NCBI GenBank assembly: GCA_007922225.1
Contig: ML679961.1
Span: 62,127,430 to 62,191,429 of the forward strand
DNA length: 64,000 nucleotides
Source of the DNA: Emydura subglobosa
Lineage: Eukaryota > Chordata > Testudines > Chelidae
Reading direction: 5' to 3'
Position numbers and translations under genes: made by a program. Below are positions 24,491 through 36,193 of this stretch, one piece after another. Every line of letters starts with the position of its first letter. Position 1 is the stretch's first letter. The notes beneath the pieces were generated by a model, which was given only the letters and a program-made list of their open reading frames with translations, made no database searches and had not been told where the DNA came from.

Positions 24491-25059
24491 TGTGATGGAA
24501 ACATCCTGAGTAGCTAATCCTTGTTCACAGTTTACACTTTTTGCCAGCACACATCTGTGTACACTTTGAAAGATAAAACTGAGGAAGAGCTGGCTGGTTA
24601 ACAAAGCTGGAGCTTTTCGTTCTCCTTTGTGCCACTTAGGGCAAAATCTAAACATCAAGGGAAATTTACACTTTTGTTGCCATATTGGAAAGTTTCTAGC
24701 CCTCTTCGTTGCAGAGTTTGGCTTGAACGTGTTAATGGATGGATTCTTCCCACTGTAGTTTCTTGTCACAAGTCCCTGTTAAAATGCTGTAACCCCTTCC
24801 CTTCCGACTGCTTCCCTTGTAATTTAGTTTGATATTTTATCTGGATTTTTTTTTTCAAAAAGGAGGTGAAAGGGACAATGTTCGCAGTACGTAATAAGCA
24901 GCAGGCTGCTCCGCTCGGTGGGTACAATAGTGGCTACACAAAGAAGGCTTCCTTCCCAGAGAAAGATGGGAAAGGATGAAAGAGAGTAAGGCATGGAAGT
25001 AAACCCCTTGAGACCCAAACAAATTCTATTGGGGCATGTATTGGGCTGTCAGGTTATAA
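24491..25059. other. Unassigned spacer
   Basis: Nothing recognised. Confidence 0.5.
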
Positions 25060-26097
25060 GGAATAGCCAACAAATCATGTCAAACCAACCTAATTTCCTT
25101 TGTTGACAGGATTACTAGCCTAGTGGATGGGGTACAGCAGTAGATGTGATATATCTTGATTTTAGTCAGGCTTTTGACACAGACCCAGATGACATTCTTA
25201 TAAGAAACTAGGAAAATGTGGTCTAGATGAAATACTATAAGATGGGTGCAAAACTGGTTGAAAGACTTCTCAGAGAGTAATTATCAATGGTTTGCTGTCA
25301 AACAGGGGGGACTTATCTAGTTGGATCACACAGGGGTCAGTCTTGGCTCTGGCACTATTGAATATTTTCACTAATGATGCGAGTAATGGAGTGCAGAGTA
25401 TGCTTATAGAATGTACGGATGACACCAAGCTGATAGAGGTTGCAAGCACCTTGGAGGACAGGTTTACAGTTCAAAACATCCTTGACAAATTGGAGAACTA
25501 GTCTGAATTCTGCAAGATGAAATTTAACAAAGAGCTGCAGAGTACTTCATTTAGAAAGGAAAAATCAAATGTACAGCTACTAAATGGGGAATAACTGGCT
25601 AGGTGGTAATACTGATAAAAAAGAATCTGGGGGTGATAGTAGATTATGAATTGAATATGAGCCATCAATGTTTTGCAGGGGAAAAATATGTTAATATTCC
25701 AGTGTGTATTAAAAGGAGTGTCATATGTAAAACATGGCAGGTAATTCTACCACTCTACTTGGAAATGGTGAGACCTCACCTGGAGTACTGTATCCAGTTC
25801 TGGGCACCACTCATTAGGAAAGATGGGGTATGTTGGAGAGAGTCCAGAGAAGAGCAACAAAAATGATAAAAGGTTTAGAAAACCTGACCTAGGAGGAAAG
25901 GTTAAAAAACCTGGGCATGTATAGTCTTAAGAAAAGACGACTAGGGAGGGACATGATGACAGTCTTCAAATATGTTAAGGGCTGTTATGGAAAGGCCGGC
26001 GATTAATTGTTCTCCATGTCTACTGAAGGTAGAACAAGGAGCCGTGGGCTTAACATGCAGCAAGGGAGATTTAGGTTAGATTTTAGGAAAAATTCTA
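25060..26097 (+). mobile_element. CR1 LINE fragment (5' side of MITE)
   Basis: Plus-strand reverse-transcriptase pieces: a D-V-I-Y-L-D-F-S-Q-A-F-D segment near 25150, a Gln-Gly-Ser-Val-Leu-Ala turn, IECTDDTKLIE (YADD reduced to CTDD), KNLGVIVDYELNMSHQ and [17 protein letters not shown] stop or frameshift occurs every 100-300 bp. It is interrupted at about 26098 by a palindromic MITE. Confidence 0.87.
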
Positions 26098-26352
26098 ACA
26101 AAGGCTACATGCCTGTACTGCAGGTGGGAGTGAGCCTCCCAGCCCAAGTTAGACAGACTAGTGCAGAAAGGTGTGGAACTCAGGCTCTCAACCCTAGGGA
26201 CTTGGGTGAGTTGGAGAACCTGAACTCCAGCCCAAGGCTCTATGTCCACACTGCTATTTTTAACATGCTTACTTGAGCAACACTAGTACGAGTCTGGCTA
26301 CCAGGACTGGGATGCTTGCTCCCCGCTGTACTGTAGACACATACCCTCTAAG
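26098..26352. mobile_element. Palindromic hAT-type MITE inside CR1
   Basis: The left end GGCTACATGCCTGTACTGCA and AGCCCAAGTTAGACAGACTA pairs imperfectly with the right end (CGAGTCTGGCTACCAGGACT, GTACTGTAGACACATACCCT). The middle contains TCCACACTGCTATTTTTAAC, a phrase common in turtle hAT MITEs. Flanks TTCTAACA and CTCTAAGG are consistent with a degraded 8-bp target duplication. It splits a CR1. Confidence 0.65.
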
Positions 26353-26740
26353 GATAGTTCAGCTGAAATCCCTTGGACACCTCCAAGTAACACAGTTCCT
26401 GGTAGCACCTACTACTACTTAGTACACATTTGTTCCATAAGGGTGAACAAAGCTACGGGCCTATTTCATGAGGCCAGTAGGTTAATGGGATTCAAAAGGC
26501 AATTAGACATTTATATTGATAATGAGAACATCCACAGTGACATTAAATAGGATAAAACCACGATATGTACATATTCATGCTTCAGGGCATCAGTCAACTA
26601 CTAAGTGACAAGGGCTAGGAAAAAACTTTCCTTATAAGCAGATTATACTGATACAATAATTGTTCACTGTGGGATTTCTTGCACCTTCCTCTGAAGCATT
26701 TGGCACTGACCACTGCCAGAGACAGGAACCTGCAACAAAA
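26353..26740 (+). mobile_element. CR1 LINE 3' tail (3' side of MITE)
   Basis: Resumes the CR1 tail: GGATTCAAAAGGCAATTAGA, TTCATGCTTCAGGGCATCAG and TTCTTGCACCTTCCTCTGAA followed by CACTGACCACTGCC, the usual ending of turtle CR1s. No coding function remains. Confidence 0.82.
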
Positions 26741-27117
26741 AAAAGCGATGCGCTCTGGCCCCCCCAGAAGTTTGGTGACACACACGGGTGAGTGCAGCAC
26801 CACTTAGGTCACAGTTGTTTGGCTATGGCTTTGCACTGTGGCTGCTCACACCTCGGCTAGGCTAATCCAGGTGCCCAGACCTGAGTGCCAATTACTTGAG
26901 TTAATGCCATAGCAAACACGTACACTGACAGACTTTTATCAACAAAGGGAGAAAGGGAATATGCTGCATAAAAACAGTCTTAACGTGGTCAGTAGGAAGG
27001 CACCGGTACACATGCTGCAGGTTCCTTTGAGTGGATGAAAAATCTCTGGCTCTTGTGAGTCTGCTCAGTGGCAAATAGGCATTCAGGTTTGTGTCTCACC
27101 CTTCCCCTCCCCTGCAA
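26741..27117. other. Unassigned spacer
   Basis: Short interval between the CR1 tail and the DIRS-like element. Nothing recognised. Confidence 0.45.
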
Positions 27118-27122
27118 AAAAT

Positions 27123-27416
27123 GGTTACTAACCTTTCCATAACTTGTTCTTTGAGATGTGCTGCACATGTCCGTTCCAATGTAGGTGTGTGCTCACCCAG
27201 AGCACAGTGGCTGGAAATTTTTCCCTCAGTGGTATCCGTCAGGTCACCTCTGTAGCCCTCGTGCATCCACAGCGACAGTATAAAGGGCTCAACTGAGCCC
27301 ACACCCCCTCAGTTTCTTCTTTCCAGCCAACTCTGAAAGAAGGGTAGGAGGGCAGATCATGGAATGGACATGTGCAACACCTCTCAAAGAACAACAGTTA
27401 CGGAAAGGTTAGTAAC
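27123..27416. repeat. 56-bp inverted repeat at DIRS-like 3' end
   Basis: 27123-27178 (GGTTACTAACCTTTCC ... GTCCGTTCC) is the imperfect complement of 27361-27416 (GGAATGGACATGTGCAAC ... GGTTAGTAACC). A further direct copy of TCCATTCCAATGTAGGTG follows at about 27449-27466. In DIRS elements such pairings represent the terminal repeat and internal complementary region used to circularise the cDNA. Confidence 0.75.
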
Positions 27417-27465
27417 CGTTCTCTCTTCTTCGAGTGCTTGCATGTGTCCATTCCAATGTAGGTGA

Positions 27466-27900
27466 CTACCAAGCAGATGAATTGGTGGTGGGCTCGGAGT
27501 TCACAGACATGCTGCCTGCAACACAGCCCAGCCAAATCTGGCATTGTCCCTGGCCTGCTGAGTGATGGCATAATGAGAAGAAAATGTGCGCACCAATGAC
27601 CAAGTCACTACTCTGCAAATGTCCTGAAGAGGGACATGTGCTAGAAACACTGCTGAAGATGCTTGTACTCCTGTGGCGTGAGCAGTTAGGATAGGTGAGG
27701 GTGGAACATCCACTAGCTCCTAGCACATGAGGATACATGACGTGATCCATAAGATTCTCTGAACCGAGATGGGGAGATCTTTCATCTTCTCTGTGCCTGC
27801 TACAAACAACTGAGGGGATTTCTGGAACAGTTTGGTCCTTTCTCGGTAGAAAGCTAGTGCACACCTAACGTCCAATGAGTGGACTCTCTGCTCTTCCCTG
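27466..27900 (-). pseudogene. DIRS-like tyrosine recombinase remnant
   Basis: Two overlapping minus-strand frames carry the C-terminal catalytic region: TAHATGVQASS, then FLAHVPLQDICR and FSSHYAITQQARDNARFGWA. The tyrosine in SSHY fits the nucleophile position. The arginine expected in the H-x-x-R box is Gly (HATG). The domain is also split between frames. A normal enzyme would integrate a circular DNA intermediate without target duplication; this one is inactive. Confidence 0.7.
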
Positions 27901-28899
27901 TTCACACGTGGCTTCTGATAGACAACTGGCAGGAAGATAGCTTAATTGCTATGAAACTGGGAGACCACCTTAAGAAGGAAAGCAGGGTGAGGACTCAGCT
28001 GCACTCATCCTTGAAGAAAACCACGTATGGCAGCTCCAAAGTGAGGGCACAGATCTCCAAAACCTTTCTGGCTGAAGTAATGGTCACTAAGAAGGCTAAT
28101 CTTCCAGGAAAGGTATAACAGGGACCCTGTTGCCAGTGGCTCAAATGGGGGCCCCATGAACATTGATAAGACCATCTTGAGATGCAAGGGGGTGACAGAT
28201 TCTCACACCTGAGAGTACAACCTCTCTAGGCCCTTAAGGAAAATGGATAGACATATTGTCTGAAATGACAGATCAGCAATCCACCCAGCGATGAAAAGCT
28301 GAGATCACTGCTGGGTGAACGCTAATTGAGGAAATAGATAGGCCCTGCTGTTCCTGGCACAGCAGGTACTCTAGAATGAATGGCAGTGACAATTGCATAG
28401 ACGAGACATCCTGCTGGGATGACCAGATGGAAAACCACTTCCATTTTGCAAGGTATGTGGCCTTGGTGGAGGGCTTTCTGCTTCTAACAGGCTCTCACAG
28501 ACCTCCTTCGAGCAGGCTAGTTCTCCAGGGTTTAGCCATGGAGCTTCTAGGCTGTCAAGTGCAGGGAGGCAAGGTTTGAGGGGAGCAGACAACCATGGTC
28601 CTGAGAGATCAGGTCTGGATATAGAGGTAGTGGGATCCAGGATGCCACGGAGAGGTCCTGCAGGGTGGCGAACCAATGTTGGCAGGGCCACACCGGAGCT
28701 ATTAGGATGACCCACACTTGGTCCCCTTTGATCTTCAGCAAGACTTTGTGCACAAGCAGAATAGGATGGAACACATAATACAGGGAGAAGGAAAGCATCT
28801 GTTAGGGACCCAGGGCTTGAAGGGGAGCAGAACTGGTGAGTCTTCCTGTTGTACTGGGTTATGAACAGGTGTACCTGGGTAGCCCCCCACTACTGGAAA

Positions 28900-29372
28900 A
28901 TGAGCTTCGTGACATCTAGGTGAAGGGACCACTCATGGTGATCAGAGAAGGATCCGCTGAGGTGATCCACCAGCTTGTTTTTGCTCCTGGCAGGTAGGAA
29001 GCCTCAAAGTGAATTGAATAGGCTATGCAAAATTTACACAATCGAACTGCCTCCCAACAGAAGGGAAAAGAGTGAGCTCTTCCCTACCTGTTGAGGTAGA
29101 ACATGGTCGCTGTGCTGTCCATGGAAACCAACAGATTTTTGCCCGCAACATGAGGCAGGAATACCTGACAAGCCAGGTGGACTGCCCTGAGCTCTCAGCT
29201 GTTGATGTGCAGATAGAGCTTTTCCAGGCAGCAAAAGCCTTGAGTTCTGAGGGATCCTAGGTGAGCTCCCCAGCCCAGCGCTGACACCTCTGAGATGAGA
29301 GAGAGCACGACAGTTGGGGCTGTGAGAACAGGATGCCCACACAAACCGCCAGTGGGTCCAGCCACCAATCAA
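28900..29372 (-). pseudogene. DIRS-like RNase H region remnant
   Basis: Frames around 29034-29372 preserve out-of-register pieces of the region after the reverse transcriptase (for example ALSAHQQLRAQGSPPGLSGI in one frame, with DNA for an LELRAV-like stretch in another). Assignment rests mainly on position between reverse transcriptase and recombinase. Confidence 0.45.
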
Positions 29373-30022
29373 GAGAGGAAAGAACTAGGAGAGGCACCAT
29401 GAGGACCGAGTCCAGATGGTGACAATTTGGCAAATACACTGAGGCCAGCCACACCTGGAGGGTCTGAAGCATAATCTTGCATACTGCACTATGTAAGGCC
29501 ATATGACCCAAGAACCTCAGGCAACTCTGGGGTGTCATAATCAGGTGATCTTTGATCACTATAAGTGCGGTAATAGCCTGGAAATGCCCCTCTGAGAGGA
29601 AGACCCTGGCTTGGACAGAGTCGAGTACCACTCCAATAAACTCTATCCTCTGTACCGGGGTGAAGGTGGATTTCTGTGCATTTATTAGTAGGCCTAGGTC
29701 CTGGAAGGACAACTGAATGAGGTGGATAATGGACTCTGCTTAAGCCCTGGTCTGGCCTCGGACAAGCTAGTCAGCCAGATATAGGTACACATGTATCCCA
29801 TGCCTCCTCAAGAAGGCCACTACGATTGCCATGAACTTTGTAAACACCCACGGGAATGCCGACAAGCTGCACGGAGGAACCATGAATTGATAGTGCGTGT
29901 GGCTCAGGACGAACCTGAGGTACTTTCCGCATCCCTAAAAGATCAAAATGTGAAAGTAGGTGTCTCAAATCAAAGGCAGTGTACCAGTCCCCTGGATCCA
30001 GAGAGAGGATGATGAAAACCAA
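29257..30022 (-). pseudogene. DIRS-like reverse transcriptase remnant
   Basis: Upstream frame 29771-30022 holds LDPGDWYTAFDLR and HFDLLGMRKVPQV, corresponding to the palm A motif with its Asp kept. Around 29765-29790 the catalytic box reads YLYLAD followed by a TAG stop, so the first Asp of LDD is Ala. Frame 29257-29712 continues with LGLLINAQKSTFTPVQRIEF and LSEGHFQAITALI, typical DIRS sequence. Two frames, an internal stop and a catalytic change show it is dead. Confidence 0.8.
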
Positions 30023-30430
30023 TCAGACCATGAGGAACTTTAGCTTCTTGAGGTAACTGTTGAGTTGGCGCAGGACTTTGACTTTCAGATTTCGGAAATA
30101 ACAGGAGTAGAACTTCCAACCCCTTAAATTCTGTGGAACCTCTTCCACGATTCTCACCTGTAGGAGTGACTGCACCTCCTGGGCCAGAAGTTGCCCATGA
30201 GAGGAGTCCTTGAAGAGGGATAGGGAGAGGGGTAGAACTGAACTGGAGGGTATGTCCCATTTCTACCATGCTCTGTACCCAACGGTCCATAGTAATATGG
30301 AACCATGCCTGGAGGAAGTGGGACAAGCGGTCTGTAAACAAGCGGGAAAACTGGATCCGGAAACTATGTGACTGATACGGTGTCCTTGAACTGCGTCCCA
30401 TCAAAAGGCCTGCTTAGAGCCCCCTGCATG

Positions 30431-32480
30431 TCATAAAGGGGCAGGTATTGATGCCAACGAGGATGGAGGTGATGGCCAATGCCTAAAGTCCCTTCTGCTC
30501 TTCCTCTGTGGGTCCTGCCGGGCTGGCTGAGGGAAGTACCAGGGGGACTGCTGGGGCCTATAGTGCTTCCTAGAAGCCACCAAGGTGTAAAAATCCAGAG
30601 ACTTAAGGGTTGCTCTGGAATCTTTCAGCAAAGTGTCCTCAAAGGGAATGTCCTGGAGTGTTTGTTGAACCTCATGCAGAAGGCCCGAGTATTGGAGCCA
30701 GGAACTCCTGTGCATGACCACTAAGGAGGCCATGGAACTGGTCACCAAATCTGTTGCATTTAGGGCTGTTTGCAAGGAAGCTCTCGCTATAGCCTTCCAT
30801 TCCTTGACCAGTGAGGTAAACTCCAGCCTGACTTCTTGAGGTAGCGAGTCTTTAAACTTCAACTTGGAGTGCCATGTGTTGAAGACATATCCACTCAGGA
30901 GCAATCCTGAGCTACAGGCCCGCAGATGAGTAGACCTTTCTCCCCACACAGATCCAACTTTTTCAAGTCCTTTGCTTTGGGGGCGGCCCCCTGTGACTCC
31001 TGCCTCTTTCACTCATTGGCCTCAGAGACCACCAGGGGTCCCAGGAGAGGATGGTTATACAGGAACTCATATTCTTGAGCCAAGACAAAGTACTTCTTCT
31101 TGGTCTGGGAGGCAGGGGTTTGCCACAGGGCTTGTATGGAGTCCATGATGGCCTCACTGAGAGGGAGGGCCACTCTCGACAGGCCCATGCAGTCAGGATG
31201 TCCACCAAAGTGAGGGAGGACTCCTTAACCACCTCTACTTGAATGCCCAGATTTTGGGCAACCCTCTTAAGCAGCTTCTGGTGGGCCTTACAGTCATCAT
31301 AGGAGAGCAACATATCCACTCTTGCCATAGCTTCAATCAGGAGAAGAGGATGCGGCCTGCACTGGTGGAGAGCACTCCACCTCACCTTTAGCACCAGCCG
31401 GGTCTCATGGCACAGGTTCCTGGTACTTGGCACCGGCCGTGATACCAGAGCCATGATTGGGCCCTGTCCGAAGGGGACAGCAGAACTCTTCCCCTGGAGG
31501 CCTCCAAATAGGACTGAGGTCCCTGCATTGGAGGAAACACCCACAGGGTCCAAAAAGGTCACTATATGATGATGCCAGACATCAAATCCTGGCAGATAGT
31601 GCCAACTTGAGGCATGTCATGGTCGGTGCCTGGGACGGGAGGAGTATGACCTCACCTCCAGCTCTGAGGACAAGGAGTCTCTGCCCGGTGACCATGGAGG
31701 GACAGTTCCCACTGGTGCTGACAACCGGTGCCAGGGTGGAGAAGACCAGGACTAAGCCATCATGGCCAGTTTCCCTTTAGATGGTACTGAAGGCCTCGGT
31801 ACTGAACTGTAGCCAGTGGCCACATGCTTTCTTCTGCCCACTGGCACAGACGACACTGACTCTTGTACTGTCAATGACGCTGGCACCAACAGCAAGAGCA
31901 GGTCTCTTGATACAGCAAAAGCCTCTGGTTTGGAAGGCATCGCCATAGTGCTGGTACCGTGCTCCCTTTCCAGTGCAAATGGATTGTCCAATGCCGGGCT
32001 CAGGGATACCCACGTAGGGGCCAGAGTCAAAGGCATCGACTGAACTGCCAGAGCTGCAAAGTGGACTGACACCAGTCACATTCCAATCTGGTCTCCATGC
32101 ACGGCCATCCTCAGAGTCAGGGAACATCCCCTCTTCGCCAGCAACTTCTTCTGTTTTTTCCTCTGCACTGGAGATGGTGAACAGTGCAGTAATTCCCTGA
32201 TGGCAGGAGGGATGTTTCTTACTGACGCCAAGGTGCTCCATGCTGATTCAGAATGGCAAGGCTCCAAGGAAGGTCTGAGCAGTGCTTTCATTAGGATGGC
32301 CTAGTCTAGCCTCCTGGTCCTTTTTGGTGTGGGGTTTGAAGTCTCTGAAGATTTTGCAGTGGTCCCCAGTGTTAGCACTTAAGACAACTGGAGTGCAGGG
32401 CTGCAGGAGGCACAAGGCTTGAAGCCTGGCGACCAAGGCATGCCTTAGTACCGGGAGTTGAAGGAACTCCACTAACAATG
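30431..32480 (-). pseudogene. DIRS-like ORF1 (gag-like) remnant
   Basis: Several minus-strand frames (30431-31012, 30963-31562, 31752-32241, 32248-32478) together cover a Ser/Pro-rich ORF1. The clearest piece contains WLQYSGLLHEVQQTLQDIPF, then LVASRKHYRPQQSPWYFPQP. DIRS ORF1 evolves fast, so assignment rests on position and on the Arg/Gln/Pro-rich end. Frames change at least three times. Confidence 0.6.
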
Positions 32481-32660
32481 GAGAAAACTGACTCTACAGA
32501 CTACTAAAACTTAAACCATGAACAACAACTATATACAAAAATAAAGGGTAACAAAGTCCACTGAGAAAAACTTGCAAGAGCAAGGTTAGAGCAGTTCCAG
32601 TGACTATCTCTGGGGTAAGTAGGAACTGAGAGGGCTGGAGTCAGTAGCTGTTGTGTATGC

Positions 32661-35299
32661 ATATGCAGTATATTAAAAAAAAGTTAATAGGACTGATTAG
32701 GCTCTCACACATTGCTCTTGCTTACAACAATAAGAATTTAGTAAAGCGCAGGAACATGATTTGTCAGTGATGGCTAAAAAGATAAATTTGACCAACAATT
32801 AAAGAGTTAACTCAGCCGGAAAATGGATTAGTGTGACAAATCACGTCCTTCAATGTTGCTTTGATTTCTGGAAAAGCTTTGCGAACAGCATTACTTTTGG
32901 CCTCCTGGACAAGTCCTTCAATGGTTGATGGTTTGCAGTGTAACCAACAAGCTGTTCATTGGAATTGTTACTAGAAAGCCTGGGAGAGAAACCCTAATTT
33001 TGCTGACTAGAGAGAAGGAGCCTTTGGTCGCCAATTACCCAGATATGATGGCAACACACTCTTGGGGCTACAACATCTTCTGATGATATGTAGAATACAG
33101 AACAATGCGAGCCTCAGCCTGGTGGTACTGATGGTCAGAGAAAGGGACGTGCTGTAACTATTAGGAGCTTAGAGAGGAGTTTTGCGATGTTATTGTTTTA
33201 AATTATCCTGCTTGTTAGTCTCTTTACTGCCACACCATTAACAGGAATTTGGGTCTGGGTGCAAGGGACTTGCCTTTGCTCATTATGCACCAAAAATAAT
33301 TAGATCTTTTATGTGTTTATTAAACATACATGAAGAGAGAAAAGGCATTTTAATACTTTTCCCTCTTTGTTTTAACATTCTCCTCTCCCTTTATTTGTAG
33401 AGAATTCACCAGAGAGAAAAACCTTTGTTTGACAGTCCCATAGGTGGTATCACGTCTTTGTTTGGGGAGAAGGAGGAGTCAATTTTAGGTGGTAACTGCT
33501 TTGATTCCCATAACATCTCTTTTTCAAACAATGCAAGACAAATACACATGGGGGAGAGAGAAGAATAGCAAGGGACAGGAAAATTCAGTCTCTATGTCTG
33601 ATGCTTGCCACTCAATTGCTAGAACAACACAAGAACAATCCAGTTAGCCACTCCTGGACCCACCTTTCCTCCTCTTGGCTTTGGGAAAAGTGTGGTTAGA
33701 GTGTTCTGATTTTCCTCTGGCCAGTCTGTAGGGGGCAGATCTTTCACCACAGATCAGGCTGCTCAGCCTCAAACTTGCCAAGCGGGTCTCAGCAAAGTGC
33801 TGCAAGGCCTAATCTGGTTTATCTGGCTAGGAGAGACGTTGGAGGAAAAAGGTTCAGATGGAGATTGATAGATGAGGCTGGGGACAGGAAGTATTAGAAA
33901 CCTTAGGTTGCTCAGAACACAGCCATGCAGAGATGAGGGTGTCACTTGGTCTGATGAGAACATTGTTCAGGGTCAGAAAAAAGAATGCCCCCAACACAGG
34001 ATGGTAAATCCCAGCAATCCAGCAGCTGGTGGCAACTAAGCTCTGAGTAAGTTGCCAAGTGCTCCCTAGCCAAGAAATATCCCCGAAGTGGTGGCAGCCT
34101 GGTCCTGTGAAATCTGGCCATTAAAAAAGTTTCCCGTGCTCTGTGTATGGACATTTCCTTTCAACCTAAGAAGGTTCTGGTCTGCTGTTATGACCGTTTT
34201 AGAACTTTATCCACAGCCTGAAAAAACTCTAATTGAAGTCAATTTCTTTTAGTTCAGGAAAACTCCATTTGCATCATTTTCTTTGACTGTTCTGTGCTCC
34301 CTTTCAACAACAGTCTTACATAAAATATTTAGAGGTTAAAAATCACCCTCCTGCTACTCTTCATCCACTTTGGACAATTTAAAATGTCAGCCCAAGATAG
34401 GGTATATCACAGTGCAGCTAGAATGGTTTATCTGCCTGCTAGGTTTAAGGCTAGGAATAGTATCCATTAGTGTAGGAGGTGGATCTGATGAGCGGAAACT
34501 ACACACCTCTTATCACTTGACTGCTGATTCTCCCTACTGAGAGGAGGCACTGCTGTCTGAAGTCCTGACTCAACACAGCAGGAGAAAAAATGGCCTATGA
34601 CAACCATACTAGACATCTAAAAGATTTTACAACCATAAAAAGGTAGGAGGAGATACAGGGAAATCAGTGGAGCAGCCACTGATAAAAACTTGGGGAAATT
34701 ATTTGGGGAAGAGATTTTTTTTCCCATTAATAGTCCCAAATGTAGAGTTCTTTTTAACTCCAGCCCTTGTCTATTAGGGATGTAAGAGGGAGGGATATTA
34801 AGAGCAGATATTATCAACAATAAAAGAGGGAAATGTATCTAACTACTGGAGTGTTGACTCAATCCCTCATCAAGAGAACTACATAATATCAAAGATGAAG
34901 TGAAACTGATTATGAGATTTCTAAAGGAAAGAAATTGACTCTAGTCACGTGACTCTTGTATATGAATATGGACCTGGAGGTTAGCAAGTAACTGTTGCAG
35001 CCAACAGGATCCTTTCCTCCAGGGAAAACATTTTGAACCAGAAAGAAGAAGAAATTAGCATATGTAGAAAAGGAAACAGAAATTTCCTCAGTTCGGGGTT
35101 CAACCCAGTTCTATGATGCTTGGTATGGAGTACCATTGTGTCATAATGGGTTAAAATCATTGTATTGTGTGTGTGCCTGAGTCCATGTTGAGAAAGGAAC
35201 AAGTAACCAATTTATATGTGAAAAATGAAGAAATCTACTGAAGGCTGTTAGTTGTGTTTCAAGGTTTTGTAACCAATTATTTTTGTAGCTGCTTTTTTG
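32661..35299. other. Unassigned spacer
   Basis: No gene seen. Minus-strand frames at 33769-33963 and 33942-34154 overlap but lack family character. Part of 33750-34170 could be an unclassified repeat. Confidence 0.4.
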
Positions 35300-35989
35300 T
35301 TATTTTTGTAGTAGATAAGGGGAAGTTGTTAGTTCTGAGATAAGAAAGTATGAGTTATGAGCCACATGGGGGAGAAAACTCAAAGGCAGCAAAGAACCCT
35401 GGCCTGACCGAAAAATGACCGATTAAATTTGAAATAAGGGGGACTTGTGAACCCAGCAGTTCTGGGCCCATATTTGGAAGTTTGCAGTCGCTGCAACTTT
35501 TAATTGGCAAGTTATACCTGGTCAAGGATAAACTCCTGGCCTAGGAATTCCTCAAGGAGGGACCAACAAAGTGACGTAGAATATGCCCATAATTGGTTTG
35601 ACGGACGTATAGGCTGGAGTGGAGATAAAAGGGTTGTCAGACAAAGCAAAAATTAGAGAACCTTGTCGTGAGGACCACCGAGCCTCCCCAAGGGGTACAT
35701 CAGAATCGTGCCTGCAAGAGGGTCTGATCAGCCATCCTGCCTCTCTCCAGCCCGTTACCTCTATATTAGTCAGGTAATTGGGCTGATAACCCATTGGGAC
35801 TTGTCCTGCAGATGATAACCTGGGTGTGAATATGACAGAGGTTCCACCTGGATGAAAATACCCTAGGTCTGAATATGATAGAGGTTCCACCTAGATGAAA
35901 ATAACCTGGGTGTGAATACAATAGAGGTTCCACCTGAATAAAAAATAGAGCTCTAAATAAAAAGACCAGGTCATAAAATATTTGTTGTT
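35300..35989 (+). mobile_element. Possible LTR-like sequence
   Basis: Weak assignment. TATA-like GAGATAAAAGGG (about 35621) lies 180-330 bp before AATAAA-type words (35938 onward), and a 43-bp triplication sits between. Such spacing resembles a U3-R arrangement. No clear TG...CA ends, primer site or target duplication was found. Confidence 0.3.
35815..35943 (+). repeat. Three tandem 43-bp repeats
   Basis: Copies at 35815-35857, 35858-35900 and 35901-35943 each begin ATAACCTGGG or a variant and contain AGAGGTTCCACCT. They differ at a few positions per pair. Confidence 0.9.
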
Positions 35990-36193
35990 TTGCTGCAGCT
36001 GAGTTCATCTCTGTATGTGGTGAGTAATGAATGTGAATGTAAAATTAACAATAATTCTACTTGTATTCCAGGAGTGATTGTAATTGTTGGAATATCTGTT
36101 TTTTGTGCTTGCTTTGTAATTGTTAGTTGTTTTTTTAGTCTTATATGTATTTTGAAAGTTTGTAAAAAAATAAGGGAACAAGATTTGTGGTAA
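35990..36193 (+). CDS. Short membrane-protein-like ORF, unknown
   Basis: An AT-rich frame runs after an upstream stop at 35954 to TAA. It lacks an ATG near its beginning, so a splice from upstream is more likely than initiation here; TTTGTTGTTTTGCTGCAG just before CTGAGTTCATC would serve as acceptor. The translation has a Cys/Asn-rich part (ECECKINNNSTC) with an N-glycosylation sequon, a transmembrane-like stretch of about 28 residues (GVIVIVGISVFCACFVIV onward) and a short basic tail (KVCKKIREQ). This layout matches the end of a type I membrane protein, including retroviral envelope transmembrane subunits, but I recognise no family. A relic of an endogenous retrovirus or chance are both possible. 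Confidence 0.3.
   Translation: MLQLSSSLYVVSNECECKINNNSTCIPGVIVIVGISVFCACFVIVSCFFSLICILKVCKKIREQDLW

Larger units (their letters stand above)
27118..32660 (-). mobile_element. DIRS-like tyrosine-recombinase retrotransposon, degenerate
   Basis: A 5.5-kb element on the minus strand in DIRS order: gag-like region (about 30431-32480), reverse transcriptase and RNase H (about 28900-30022), tyrosine recombinase (about 27466-27900) and a complex inverted-repeat end (27123-27480). It lacks LTRs and has terminal inverted and internal complementary repeats. At the left (5') terminus, near 32600-32660, GAACTGAGAGGGCTGGAG resembles the complement of part of the right end. All ORFs are broken by stops and frameshifts. 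Boundaries are within about 50 bp. Confidence 0.82.
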
